A stretch of DNA of 64,000 nucleotides, taken from contig NZ_LMEZ01000001.1 in NCBI RefSeq assembly GCF_001426545.1, positions 372,967 through 436,966 of the forward strand, in the 5' to 3' direction. Under the pieces are notes generated by a model. The model was not told the DNA's origin and searched no databases. It saw nothing but the letters and a program-made list of their open reading frames with translations. This document shows, in pieces, positions 1 to 7,419 of this stretch. The DNA comes from Mycobacterium sp. Root135. GTDB lineage: Bacteria; Actinomycetota; Actinomycetes; Mycobacteriales; Mycobacteriaceae. The position numbers and the translations under genes were made by a program. Within the stretch, counting starts at the first letter, position 1. Each line of letters begins with the position of its first letter.

Positions 1-244
1 GACGCCGGTGACTGTTTGGCTCGACGACAAAGGTGCGGTGGTGTCTGCCCCAGACCGAGAGGTAGACGCGCAGACGGTCGCGACGAACCGCGCGTGGGCA
101 TCATGGTTTGGCATCGTTGGACTCTGCGCGCTGCTGGCCTTTGCGATCCGCCGCTGCCTTGACCGCTACCGTGCGGCCTCCTGGCAGCGCGAGCTGCACC
201 TGATGGCTTACAACGACGACGGCTGGGCCAACTACGACCGTTGA
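1..244 (+). CDS. C-terminal part of an Rv1733c-family membrane protein (partial)
   Basis: The reading frame is open at the left edge, so only the C-terminal end is present. It reads PVTVWLDDKGAVV, then a transmembrane segment (WFGIVGLCALLAFAI) and a basic Arg-rich tail. This order is the usual end of Rv1733c-type mycobacterial membrane proteins, which are two-TM proteins of unknown role with an extracytoplasmic middle domain. The internal GTG at position 8 is unlikely to be the true start because the family motif begins before it. The family call rests on recalled resemblance. Confidence 0.65.
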   Translation, partial: TPVTVWLDDKGAVVSAPDREVDAQTVATNRAWASWFGIVGLCALLAFAIRRCLDRYRAASWQRELHLMAYNDDGWANYDR

Positions 245-286
245 TCAGGGCCACGCCGAGGCGCACCCGTTGCAAGACAACGCTTG

Positions 287-784
287 TCAGTCCTTTTTGC
301 TGGGCGGGCAGGCAGCGGGCAGCAGACCTAGCGACGTACTCATCGCACTTTGGTTTTGGCAGGCGGTGACTCCGGAGTCTGGTGGGGTGTTGGCGCCCTG
401 GGTTGTCCGGCACGTGGTGGGTTGCAGACCGATGGCGACGGTCATGGCGCTTTGGTTTTGGCAGGCGGTGACTCCGGAGTCTGGTGGGGTGTTGGCGCCT
501 TGAGTCGTCCGGCATGTGATGGGTTGCAGACCTAGCGAGGTGCTCATCGCATTTTGGTTTTGGCAGGCGGTGACTCCGGAGTCGGGAGGGGGGTCCGCGC
601 CCTGACCGTCGTCGGCCACCGGAGCGGACGTAGTGCACGGCGGGGGGTTGTAGCCCCCTTTCTGAAAGCACCCGGGATTCGCGCTACCGGTCGGGTAGGC
701 GCCGCCGACGATGCCGGATGCGATCGCGAACGGGACGAGTGTCAGTGCGACTACCCGCCCGCGCCAATCACGCTGGGGCGTCAC
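287..784 (-). CDS. Secreted protein with three tandem 34-residue repeats
   Basis: This encodes 165 residues from GTG. An N-terminal hydrophobic stretch (VVALTLVPFAIASGIVGGA) follows basic residues, so export by a signal peptide or anchor is likely. The rest is three near-identical copies of a 34-residue unit built on PPDSGVTACQNQ-x-AM, then (S/A)xGLxPxxC. Each unit has two cysteines. At DNA level the period is about 102 bp and the copies are nearly identical, which suggests recent duplication or gene conversion. Each unit contains the 12-bp palindrome GACTCCGGAGTC. I do not recognise the family. The plus-strand ORFs here are shadows. Confidence 0.6.
   Translation of the reverse strand: MTPQRDWRGRVVALTLVPFAIASGIVGGAYPTGSANPGCFQKGGYNPPPCTTSAPVADDGQGADPPPDSGVTACQNQNAMSTSLGLQPITCRTTQGANTPPDSGVTACQNQSAMTVAIGLQPTTCRTTQGANTPPDSGVTACQNQSAMSTSLGLLPAACPPSKKD
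350..590. repeat. 102-bp tandem repeat, three units
   Basis: The string TTTGGTTTTGGCAGGCGGTG recurs near 350, 451 and 553, followed each time by GACTCCGGAGTC. The spacing is a multiple of three, so the coding frame of the minus-strand repeat protein is kept. Such arrays can vary in copy number between strains. Confidence 0.85.
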
Positions 785-1006
785 GGGGTTGGCTTACGCA
801 GAATCGTGACTCCCAGGTGCGGCAGGGTAGGTGTCGGTCTTCAAGATTTGTAGCAGATCGTCGGCTGCCGGTGGAGTCGTCGACGCGATCTCCCATTCCA
901 GGTGACGTCTCGCGGTGAGAAGATCGCTTGCCGGCCGGGCGTTCGAGGACCACCATGACGAGGCCATCGAACAGTTCGGCAGCTCGACGCAGAGCAGGGA
1001 GGCGTC
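785..1006. other. No confident gene
   Basis: Short ORFs exist in several frames, but none has a recognisable domain, a good ribosome site or a plausible neighbour. The stretch looks degenerate, like the remnant that follows it. Confidence 0.4.
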
Positions 1007-1162
1007 GTGAAACTGGCTGAGGGGCTGTCGCTTCGGGCCAACGTGCATCGTCACGTGAAACAGCTGCGAACCCGGATCGCAAGCAATGCGCGACGACGAG
1101 GGCGGGCACGAGGCATTCACCTCACCGCGTGTGCGGTCTTGATTCAGTTCACGAGCGGTTGA
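1007..1162 (+). pseudogene. N-terminal fragment of a DIP1984-family protein
   Basis: GTG at 1007 opens VKLAEGLSLRANVHRHVKQL then RTRIASNAR. This resembles the N-terminus of DIP1984-family proteins (MKLAEALxLRADLQxRIxxLRxRLxxNARxQEG). Full-length members have about 150 residues; here the similarity stops after about 30 residues. The frame continues as an unrelated Arg-rich tail to TGA at 1160. The +1 frame after NAR reads DDEGG, which fits the acidic stretch of the family, so a frameshift is likely. Treated as a decayed 5' fragment. Confidence 0.5.
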
Positions 1163-1760
1163 CGCTGGCGAGCACCTCGTCGCGGACGGCGTCGTAAGGC
1201 CGGTGGAAGTCGCCCGGGGCCGCGGGTGGCTCGGTATGCACGACGAAGCCCTGGACGTCCATGCTCATGAAGCCCCCGAGGATCGCGAAGAACGGCCCGA
1301 GGACGAAGTCGGTCCGCGGGTCCTCGCCGGTTGGCGTGGAGCGGGCGGATACCACTGTCACCGGTTTGGACCCCAGGGGGTCGATGCCCTCGCCGACCGG
1401 TGAATTGGCGCCGATGACGTGCACGTAGTCAAGCCACGCCTTGAGCGTCGACGGCATCGAGAAGTTGTACATCGGCGAGCCGATCAGCACCACGGCGGCG
1501 CCGGCCAGCTCATCAAGCAGCTCGTCCTGCAACCGTTGAATCTCCGGCGACGGCGCGACGGCATCCTCCGGTCGACGAGACGCGATGAAGTGCAGCGCGT
1601 TGGTGGGCAGGTGCGGCAGCGGGTCGACGTGCAGATCGCGCCGACGAATCTCGCGGTCCGCGCCTCCCGAAACCCACCGCTCGGCTGCCTCGGCAGTCAG
1701 TCGCCGCGAGGCCGACGAGTTGAGGTTGGCAGACGAGTCCAGCTGCAGGAGGTAGGCCAT
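1149..1760 (-). CDS. azoR: FMN-dependent NADH:azoreductase (AzoR family)
   Basis: This 203-residue protein has a flavodoxin-like fold. The N-terminus reads MAYLLQLDSSANLNSSASRRLT (first flavin phosphate loop). The segment GSPMYNFSMPSTLKAWLD at residues 94-111 is the hallmark FMN-binding motif of AzoR. Length matches the family (about 200 residues). Members reduce azo bonds and quinones by two-electron transfer from NAD(P)H and often act in quinone-stress defence. It stands alone on the minus strand. About 100 bp upstream of the start lies a 21-bp dyad shared with the kinase-like gene at 2349-3353, so the two may be co-regulated. Confidence 0.88.
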   Translation of the reverse strand: MAYLLQLDSSANLNSSASRRLTAEAAERWVSGGADREIRRRDLHVDPLPHLPTNALHFIASRRPEDAVAPSPEIQRLQDELLDELAGAAVVLIGSPMYNFSMPSTLKAWLDYVHVIGANSPVGEGIDPLGSKPVTVVSARSTPTGEDPRTDFVLGPFFAILGGFMSMDVQGFVVHTEPPAAPGDFHRPYDAVRDEVLASVNRS

Positions 1761-1840
1761 GAATCGAGAAGTCTAGTGAAGCCGCGGTCGGACGTATCGC
1801 ATCTCCCGTGACCGGTGTGGGCGGTGTGATGGGCGTCATG

Positions 1841-2010
1841 TGGCGACTGGTCGACAACCAAAACATTCCAATGGTATGTTTCCTGCAGGCCGCAGCCGAG
1901 GCTGGCCTACCAAGTTCGCTCCAGTTCGACGAGGAGCGGAGTCGTGCCGGATGTCCATTGGGGGCATGGCGGTATACCCGTCACGACGACAGCCTCGCCT
2001 GCGCCCAACC
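1841..2010. repeat. Duplicated intergenic block R1 (second copy 3452-3622)
   Basis: About 170 bp here is repeated at 3452-3622 with scattered substitutions and small indels. Shared landmarks in order are a CGACTGGTC string, an AAACATTCC dyad, GCAGGCCGCAGCCGAGGCTG and GACGACAGCCTCGCCTGCGC. Both copies lie just upstream of a minus-strand gene start, so a regulatory region appears to have been duplicated. The minus strand of R1 also encodes most of a 57-residue ORF (1907-2080). Confidence 0.85.
1861..1881. promoter_or_regulatory. 21-bp dyad, candidate operator upstream of azoR
   Basis: The site is AAACATTCC, spacer AAT, then GGTATGTTT. The 9-bp arms pair with one mismatch. It lies about 100 bp upstream of the azoR start. 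The same dyad with spacer GAT sits about 120 bp upstream of the kinase-like gene. The geometry fits a TetR-type operator; the regulator is unknown. Confidence 0.5.
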
Positions 2011-2080
2011 AATCTTCGCGAAACCCGCGCACCTCGTCGGTCGCCATGTGCTCTTCCGGGCCGATCACGTTCAGGCTCAT
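1907..2080 (-). CDS. Small 57-residue hypothetical protein
   Basis: ATG at 2080 overlaps the stop of the upstream hydrolase remnant (ATGA), with AAGGA about 10 nt upstream. The product begins MSLNVIGPEEHMATDEVRGF and ends LLVELERTW. It shows no signal peptide or known domain. A diverged copy of the 3' half lies at about 3515-3640. There the frame is broken by a one-base deletion before the conserved LERTW end. That the ending survives in another frame in the second copy suggests the region was once coding in both. Function unknown. Confidence 0.45.
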   Translation of the reverse strand: MSLNVIGPEEHMATDEVRGFREDWLGAGEAVVVTGIPPCPQWTSGTTPLLVELERTW

Positions 2081-2330
2081 TTGAATTCGATCCTTCCGAC
2101 GGCGGGTCGGCCTTCGGCGAATTCGGTCTGTGCGCGTACCCGGCTGGCGCCGTCGCCGTTCGGCACGCTGCGCAGGAACGCCGCCGTGATCCGTTATACG
2201 GCGCTGACGCGGGCAGGATCCTCGTCGGTGGTCTCGGCCGCCTCGTAGCCCGGGATCCCGCCGAGTGAGTGTTCCCCACCAAACACGGTGAGCAGTGACC
2301 GTGCGCCCGGGCTCAGCCGGTACGGAAGTC
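2077..2330 (-). pseudogene. C-terminal remnant of an alpha/beta hydrolase
   Basis: Reading leftward from about 2330, one frame gives RLSPGARSLLTVFGGEHSLG, then GIPGYEAAETTDEDPARVSAV, an in-frame TAA, then RITAAFLRSVPNGDG, ending with TGA at 2077-2079. GxxHSLGGIxGYEAxETTDExPxRV is a recalled C-terminal signature of actinobacterial chlorophyllase-like alpha/beta hydrolases and contains the catalytic His. The TAA replaces the Gln expected in VQRLTxAFLR. No N-terminal part is found upstream, so the gene is truncated and also carries a nonsense codon. Confidence 0.65.
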
Positions 2331-2348
2331 GTAGCCACTCGCGCTCCC

Positions 2349-3353
2349 TCAGATCGCGGGGTACTCCACGTGGAGGTCACCGTCGAACAGCTTCCAGTAG
2401 AAGGCGCTCATCGTCGCGGCGGCGGGTGCGTGCCGGCTCAAGATCGCGGCGACCGCCGGTGGCACGTCATCCGGAATGCACCCAGCGGCGCACTGAACTA
2501 TGTACTCACGGGCACCCGTGCCGCGAGCGCTGGGCAAAGCCGGAATCCCGCAGACATCGGCAACCAGCCAGCCGACCAGTCGCATCGCGGCGTAGCCGGC
2601 GTCATGCGTGACGTGTCGTTCGACGAAGTCGAGTTCCGCGGCCGACAGCTCGAACCGCGGCGATGTGGCCAACCCGAAGTCGCCGAGATAGATCCGCTCC
2701 AGGTCGGTGCGCATGTTGCCGAAATGGCCGTCCATGTGCAGCAACTCGCGATCCCGCAGAAACGTCACGATCTCCGAGAGCTGACGTTCGACCGCGACGG
2801 CCTTACCGGCCGGGTTGCCTCGCAACCAGTCCTCCACCGGGTACGGGATGTACTCGCAGAACAGCACGAGACTGCACGTCGCGGCGGCCAGCGCCTCGAG
2901 ACGGGCCCGCACGGCCGGACTACCGCACTGCGCGGCGACGACGGTCTCGACGTCGGCGTGTTCGGCTGCGATCGGCGGCCGGCCAGGCAGCACCCGCCAG
3001 TGGTGGAGCATCGGGAACGATTGCGTCTCGCCGGCCAGAACGGCGTCGGTGACGATGACGTTTGCGGCCAGCTCGCGCCACGCGTTGAAACCCGGACCGC
3101 CCATGCCGTACGGGCCGAACATCGGCAGTTCGAACAGGTTCGCCGTAGACCCCATGTTGGCGACCTCGCGGTCGGACAGTGGGATCCGCTTGGTGAACAC
3201 CGGCAGGCCGTCGATGTCGAGAATCCCCGATTCGCCACCCACGCCCACGCTCATGACCCGACCGGTGCCCATCAGCTCCGTGAGCTCAAAGTCGTTGCGT
3301 GAAGCCAGAAGCGCCGAGAGTTGCTCGTGGCGGGCAGTTCGGGCAGCTGTCAC
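2349..3353 (-). CDS. Protein-kinase-like (choline/aminoglycoside kinase fold) protein
   Basis: The 334-residue protein carries HMDGHFGN at residues 206-213, a Brenner-type catalytic loop (HxDxHxxN), and DFG at 225-227 for metal binding. The segment VLFCEYIPYPVEDWL just before resembles a kinase hinge. PVFTKRIPLS near residue 52 may supply the ATP-binding Lys. Such proteins phosphorylate small molecules or proteins; the substrate here is unknown. It is a single minus-strand gene. Its upstream region (3452-3622) is the second copy of the duplicated block carrying a 21-bp dyad. Confidence 0.7.
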   Translation of the reverse strand: MTAARTARHEQLSALLASRNDFELTELMGTGRVMSVGVGGESGILDIDGLPVFTKRIPLSDREVANMGSTANLFELPMFGPYGMGGPGFNAWRELAANVIVTDAVLAGETQSFPMLHHWRVLPGRPPIAAEHADVETVVAAQCGSPAVRARLEALAAATCSLVLFCEYIPYPVEDWLRGNPAGKAVAVERQLSEIVTFLRDRELLHMDGHFGNMRTDLERIYLGDFGLATSPRFELSAAELDFVERHVTHDAGYAAMRLVGWLVADVCGIPALPSARGTGAREYIVQCAAGCIPDDVPPAVAAILSRHAPAAATMSAFYWKLFDGDLHVEYPAI

Positions 3354-3451
3354 CCTACGATTGTGTCACCGACCGGACCGCGTGCCGATGACGTCAACTG
3401 AAGCTTCGGGGCGACGCTTTCGGCGTCGTCAGGTGGTGTGACGGGTGTCAC

Positions 3452-3622
3452 GCAGCGACTGGTCCACCATCAAAACATTCCGATGGTATGTTTCTGGCAG
3501 GCCGCAGCCGAGGCTGGCCTACCAAGTTCGCTCCAGCTCGAAAGGAGCGGAGTCGTGCCGGATGCCCATTGGGGGCATGTTGGTTTACCGGTCGCGACGA
3601 CAGCCTCGCCTGCGCCCAATCT
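3452..3622. repeat. Duplicated intergenic block R2 (first copy 1841-2010)
   Basis: Second copy of the block described at 1841-2010. Relative to R1 it lacks one base within the small-ORF region (CTCCTTTCGAGCTGG against CTCCTCGTCGAACTGG, read on the minus strand), which breaks the minus-strand reading frame. It has also lost the N-terminal half of that ORF. Confidence 0.85.
3473..3493. promoter_or_regulatory. 21-bp dyad, candidate operator upstream of the kinase-like gene
   Basis: The site is AAACATTCC, spacer GAT, then GGTATGTTT, about 120 bp upstream of the minus-strand start at 3353. Both arms are identical to those of the site at 1861-1881; only the spacer differs. Confidence 0.5.
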
Positions 3623-3962
3623 CCGTTTCTGGCTCATCGCCATGCGCGGTACCGAAATTGCTGCGGGAATGAGTTGACCCCCCAGGGATTGCACTCTGTC
3701 ATCGATGTAGGGCAGGACGCGTATTTCATGTGAGTAGCCAACTAAGGCAACATATTTGACGTTCGGTCGTATCCTGCTGGCGCAGGTGAACATTTGTGTC
3801 AACGGCCAACGCTTCTGGCCACCTCGACCATTTCATGACCGTGTCTGTGATCTTCAGCGACGCGTCAGGCGACTCTCGGAGCGGAGTGCGCAAGGGTCGC
3901 TGCGCCTTCGGCTCAGGGCGAAACCCCTGTGTGACCTCGGATGGACTCGATAGCGTTTCCGC
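3623..3962. other. Intergenic, no gene seen
   Basis: About 340 bp before the hydrolase-like gene. It is locally less GC-rich near 3720-3810, where CAACATATTTGACGTTCGG occurs. No convincing ORF was found. The promoter for the downstream gene presumably lies here, but no clear -35/-10 pair stands out. Confidence 0.4.
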
Positions 3963-4724
3963 ATGGTCGTTGCGCGGCAAGCCTTCTACGACGTTGACGG
4001 TCTGACGATGGTCGGACACTTGGCGCGTCCCGACGGTGAGGGTCCGTGGCCGGCGGTGCTCATCGGTCATGACGGAATCGGTCTCGAGGACTACCAGCGC
4101 GGCCGCGCCGACATCCTCGCCGACCGCGGATACATCGTCCTTGCGATGGACTATCACTCTGGCCGTACATATTTCGGGGAACCAGAGGCGATGCTGGCAC
4201 GGGTGATGCCGCTGCTGGCTGACCCTGCTCGCATGCGAGCCATCGGCCGGGCGGCGCTCGAAGTTCTACTGGCTGAACCAGGAACGGACCCCGAGCGGCT
4301 GGCGATGGTGGGGTTTGGCGCCGGCGGCCGCATCGTGCTCGAACTCGCCGGTACGGGAACGCGGGTCAAGGCGCTCGCGGCGATCCACCCGGGCTTGCCT
4401 GCGACCACCCACGCCCTCGAGTGGGCGAGTGTGGGCGGAGCATTCCTGTTGGGCACCGGGTCCGAGGACCCCCTGTGCACGCCCGAGCAACTCTTGGCTT
4501 TCGCCGCCGTCCTTCAAGACGCCGGAGTCGACTGGCGCGTCAACGTCTATGGCGGAGCCCAGCACGCGTTCTGGGCCGCTCCCATGCAAGCGGGCGGTGC
4601 CGCACCAGACCTGGCTACGGTTCCCGGTGTAGGGCATCATGCTGCGCACGCGACCCGGGCATGGCGTGCGGTGCTGGACCTGCTCGACGAAACGATGGCA
4701 CCCAATCCGCGCCGTCGACCATGA
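3963..4724 (+). CDS. Dienelactone-hydrolase-family protein, nucleophile replaced by Gly
   Basis: The 253-residue alpha/beta hydrolase begins MVVARQAFYDVDGLTMVGHL. The DLH-type oxyanion region reads VLIGHDGIGLEDYQRGRAD. The nucleophile elbow, normally G-x-C-x-G-G, reads GFGAGG at residues 117-122, so position 119 is Gly (GGC) instead of Cys (TGC) or Ser. The other triad members appear present: Asp169 in GSEDP and His201 in GGAQHAFW. If the sequence is right, classical esterase activity should be lost. It may bind a ligand or use another mechanism. Stand-alone gene. Confidence 0.75.
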   Translation: MVVARQAFYDVDGLTMVGHLARPDGEGPWPAVLIGHDGIGLEDYQRGRADILADRGYIVLAMDYHSGRTYFGEPEAMLARVMPLLADPARMRAIGRAALEVLLAEPGTDPERLAMVGFGAGGRIVLELAGTGTRVKALAAIHPGLPATTHALEWASVGGAFLLGTGSEDPLCTPEQLLAFAAVLQDAGVDWRVNVYGGAQHAFWAAPMQAGGAAPDLATVPGVGHHAAHATRAWRAVLDLLDETMAPNPRRRP

Positions 4725-4876
4725 GTGGCCACCTCCCAGCCGTGCGTCGACGATCTGACGAGACTTGATGCCGGCCTAGATCGCCAGCCGTCGTCGAGCG
4801 TCGTTACAGCGATATGCCAGAAATGCCGTGAATGCTGACCGAACGCTGGTCCTCGATCGACAACGTGGGGTGGGTC

Positions 4877-5275
4877 ATGAGTGGAGTGAAGTTCGGTGCA
4901 ATCGCCGTCGCACTGATTGCGTCGTCGGCGTGGTTCGGGTGCGGCGTGGCCGCCGCTGACGACTACAGCGGCCAGACCTACGCCGACGCGTCGAAGGCGA
5001 TCAGCGGCGCGGGAAAGAAGGCCGTGGTCGCCAGTCGCGCCGGCGACGCCCTCGCCCAGGACGACTGCGTCGTAGCCAATTCCGAGCAGGCGCCGTGGAT
5101 CAAGGGCGACGACTTCTCGCCCGTCACGGACACCGTGTTGTTGAGCTTGAACTGCAACGCCGGAGTCGCCACGGCGACGACGCCCGGCAACTCGGCGGCA
5201 AGTCCCGAGGGACGGGCAGCCATACAAGCGGCGAAGGACAAGGCGGCAAAGACTGCCGCGTCGGCGTCCGGATAG
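4877..5275 (+). CDS. Small secreted mycobacterial protein
   Basis: ATG at 4877 is preferred over the in-frame ATG at 4832 because it begins a clean signal peptide: MSGVKFGAIAVALIASSAWF, then GCGVAAADD with cleavage near AAA-DD. The mature part (about 105 residues) contains TYADASKAISGAGKKAVVAS, then a Cys pair (QDDCVVANSE and LNCNAGVAT), then an Ala/Lys-rich tail. The first part resembles a PASTA-like fold found in small secreted mycobacterial proteins. Function unknown. Confidence 0.7.
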   Translation: MSGVKFGAIAVALIASSAWFGCGVAAADDYSGQTYADASKAISGAGKKAVVASRAGDALAQDDCVVANSEQAPWIKGDDFSPVTDTVLLSLNCNAGVATATTPGNSAASPEGRAAIQAAKDKAAKTAASASG

Positions 5276-5382
5276 CTACGTCGACGTGAAGGGCCTGTGT
5301 CGGTGGTCCTTCGAGGAATTACGTCCTGGAGTCGCCGGGCCCGCCACCCACTCGGCGCTCACCCCGGCCGCGTTGTGACGGT

Positions 5383-5592
5383 TCACGCGACACTGCTGGC
5401 GATCGCGACAACCAGCCCGGCCAAGGTCAGCACGCCGACGATCACCGCGGCTGCGGTCGCCCGGCCGCGTCGGTGCCGACGTGCGTCGTAGAGCGCCACC
5501 GCGATGCCGACGAAGATCAACGCCGCATAGACCGACAGACCCACCGTCAGTGCCGCCGTCGAGGCGGCGCCGGCCAGGGTCACGTCGTGCAC
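5383..5592 (-). CDS. Small membrane protein with two TM segments
   Basis: The 69-residue product has two hydrophobic segments: TAALTVGLSVYAALIFVGIA and AAAVIVGVLTLAGLVVAIAS. A basic loop, DARRHRRGR, lies between them. Loop charge predicts the connecting loop in the cytoplasm. A longer overlapping minus-strand frame has no domain character and is rejected. Function unknown. Confidence 0.55.
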   Translation of the reverse strand: MHDVTLAGAASTAALTVGLSVYAALIFVGIAVALYDARRHRRGRATAAAVIVGVLTLAGLVVAIASSVA

Positions 5593-5725
5593 GCCGTGAG
5601 CCTACGGCGCGTACGTGCGCATCGCTGCGGGCAATGTGAGGGGCGGCCCTCCAAGGCCTACGCCAAACCACCACGGCAGGGTCGCGTAGATTCCTTGAGA
5701 ACAATCCGAGCATTCAACGAAGGCC

Positions 5726-5977
5726 ATGATGTCCGAGGACCAGAACACAGACGTTCCACCGAATCACCTCTCCATCGACCCGCGGAGCGCCTTCTACAGC
5801 GAAGAGGTGCTTCGCCGCGACGTGGGTATTCGCTTCAACGGTGTGGAGAAGACCAACGTCCACGAATACAACGTGGCCGAGGGTTGGGTGCGAGCAGAAG
5901 TCCCTACCGCGAAGGATCGCCGCGGAAATCCCATGGTCGTCAAGATCAGTGGCACCGTTGAACCTTATTTCCGCTGA
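5726..5977 (+). CDS. DUF3297 family protein
   Basis: The 83-residue product contains HLSIDPRSAFYSEEVLRRDV, IRFNGVEKTNVHEYNVAEGW and NPMVVKISGTVEPYF, which together span the DUF3297 family. Members are small cytoplasmic proteins of unknown function. Tandem ATG codons at 5726 and 5729 leave a one-residue ambiguity in the start; GAAGG precedes them. Confidence 0.85.
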   Translation: MMSEDQNTDVPPNHLSIDPRSAFYSEEVLRRDVGIRFNGVEKTNVHEYNVAEGWVRAEVPTAKDRRGNPMVVKISGTVEPYFR

Positions 5978-6034
5978 GCAAGATGGCGGACACCCCTGAA
6001 TTCTGGCGATTCACCAGATTCGCGTCTGAACGGA

Positions 6035-7363
6035 TCAGGTCGCGCTGACGCCGGGAATCCTGCCCTCGCGGAACGCCTCGACGAAGTGGCGGTGGTCGTC
6101 ACGGACGATTGCGGCGTAGTCCAGCCCGAACTCGACCATGTCGGCGACGAATTGGGCGTCGTGGTTGCCGATCACCCCGACGATCGCCTCTTCGGTCTGG
6201 AACGGAACCAGTGATTGATCGCTGTCCGTGTCGCTCACGCAGTGCGCCTTGGCGACCGCCCGGCCCAGCTGCTCGATGACCTCGACGAGTTCGTCCGGCT
6301 CGGTCAACTCGCTCCAGTCGAGATCGGCCTCGTAGGGCGAGATTTCGCTGACCACGAAGCCGACGCCGTCGACGACGGTGTAGCCGAGCAGGGGATCGGC
6401 GTGGGCCTGCAGCGCGCGCTGCGACACCACGGTGCGGTGCCCGTGGTGCTGGAAGTACCGGTGGACTTCGGCGTCGTCGACCACGCGGCTGGGTGCGGCC
6501 ACGTTGCCCTGTTTCATCGACAGCACCACGTCGTTGTCCAGCGCCTGGTTGTAGCCCTCGATGAGCACCGTGTAGGCGGGGAGTCCGGCGCTGCCGATGC
6601 CGAAGCCGGTCTTGGCTATGACGTCCTTGACGTCGTAGGCGATACCGCGGAAGCGCTGCGTGTCCGGGATCGTCTCGAGGTAGTGGCCGAACGCCTCCTC
6701 CACCTTCTGTCGCTCCGCGTCGTCAAGGCGTCTGACACCGGACAGTTCGCGGAAACGACGGTCGTTCTCGCCGACGACGGTGATGCGGTCCAGCATTCCG
6801 GCACGAGTCGACAGCCGGGCCGACTCCAACGCCGACAGCACCGCGCCGCGCGCGGTCAGGAGGTTCAACGAGAACGACGAGTCGTCCTCGACGTCGACGA
6901 ACCACCGCACTTGCTCCACGTAAGCCCGGACGAAGGCCTCGATCAGCGTGGTGATGGCGCCGTCGGAAAGCGCCTTCTGCCAACACATTAGGGCGATGCT
7001 AGCCGCGAACCGCTTCAGGTCCCAGGTGAAGTGGCCAACGTAGGCCTCGTCGAAGTCGTTGACGTCGAAGATCAACACGCCCGCGCCGTCCATGTACGTG
7101 CCGAAGTTCTCTGCGTGAAGGTCGCCCTGGATCCAGACCCGGCTGGTGCGCTCGTCCGCCCACCGGTCCTCGCCAGCGGCAACGTCGGCGTAGAAGATGC
7201 AGGCGCTGCCCCGGTAGAACGCGAACGGGTCGGCTGCCATCTTGCGGAACTTGGTCCGAAACGAATCGGGATCGGCCGCCATCAGATCCGAGAAGGCGTC
7301 GACGAGGCTCGCCACGATGAACGACTCGCGGTCACCGCCCGTCGAGTCGGTCAACGCGGGCAC
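6035..7363 (-). CDS. DUF2252 family protein
   Basis: The 442-residue product matches the DUF2252 family in length and motifs: PFAFYRGSACIFYADVA near residue 46, WIQGDLHAENFGTYMDG near 82 and FDVNDFDEAYVGHFTWDLKR near 100. GDLHxxN and the following DFD resemble the catalytic loop and metal site of kinase-like folds, so a phosphotransferase activity is plausible but unproven. The start is GTG. It stands alone between divergent small genes. Confidence 0.85.
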   Translation of the reverse strand: MPALTDSTGGDRESFIVASLVDAFSDLMAADPDSFRTKFRKMAADPFAFYRGSACIFYADVAAGEDRWADERTSRVWIQGDLHAENFGTYMDGAGVLIFDVNDFDEAYVGHFTWDLKRFAASIALMCWQKALSDGAITTLIEAFVRAYVEQVRWFVDVEDDSSFSLNLLTARGAVLSALESARLSTRAGMLDRITVVGENDRRFRELSGVRRLDDAERQKVEEAFGHYLETIPDTQRFRGIAYDVKDVIAKTGFGIGSAGLPAYTVLIEGYNQALDNDVVLSMKQGNVAAPSRVVDDAEVHRYFQHHGHRTVVSQRALQAHADPLLGYTVVDGVGFVVSEISPYEADLDWSELTEPDELVEVIEQLGRAVAKAHCVSDTDSDQSLVPFQTEEAIVGVIGNHDAQFVADMVEFGLDYAAIVRDDHRHFVEAFREGRIPGVSAT

Positions 7364-7419
7364 CCGCAGCTAATCGGCATGCTTCAGCATACGGCGGTGC
7401 AGGAACGAAAGTGGTGCCG

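Noticed and set aside
350..590. Tandem repeats as a CRISPR array
   Set aside because: Units are 102 bp with no unique spacers and keep a coding frame.
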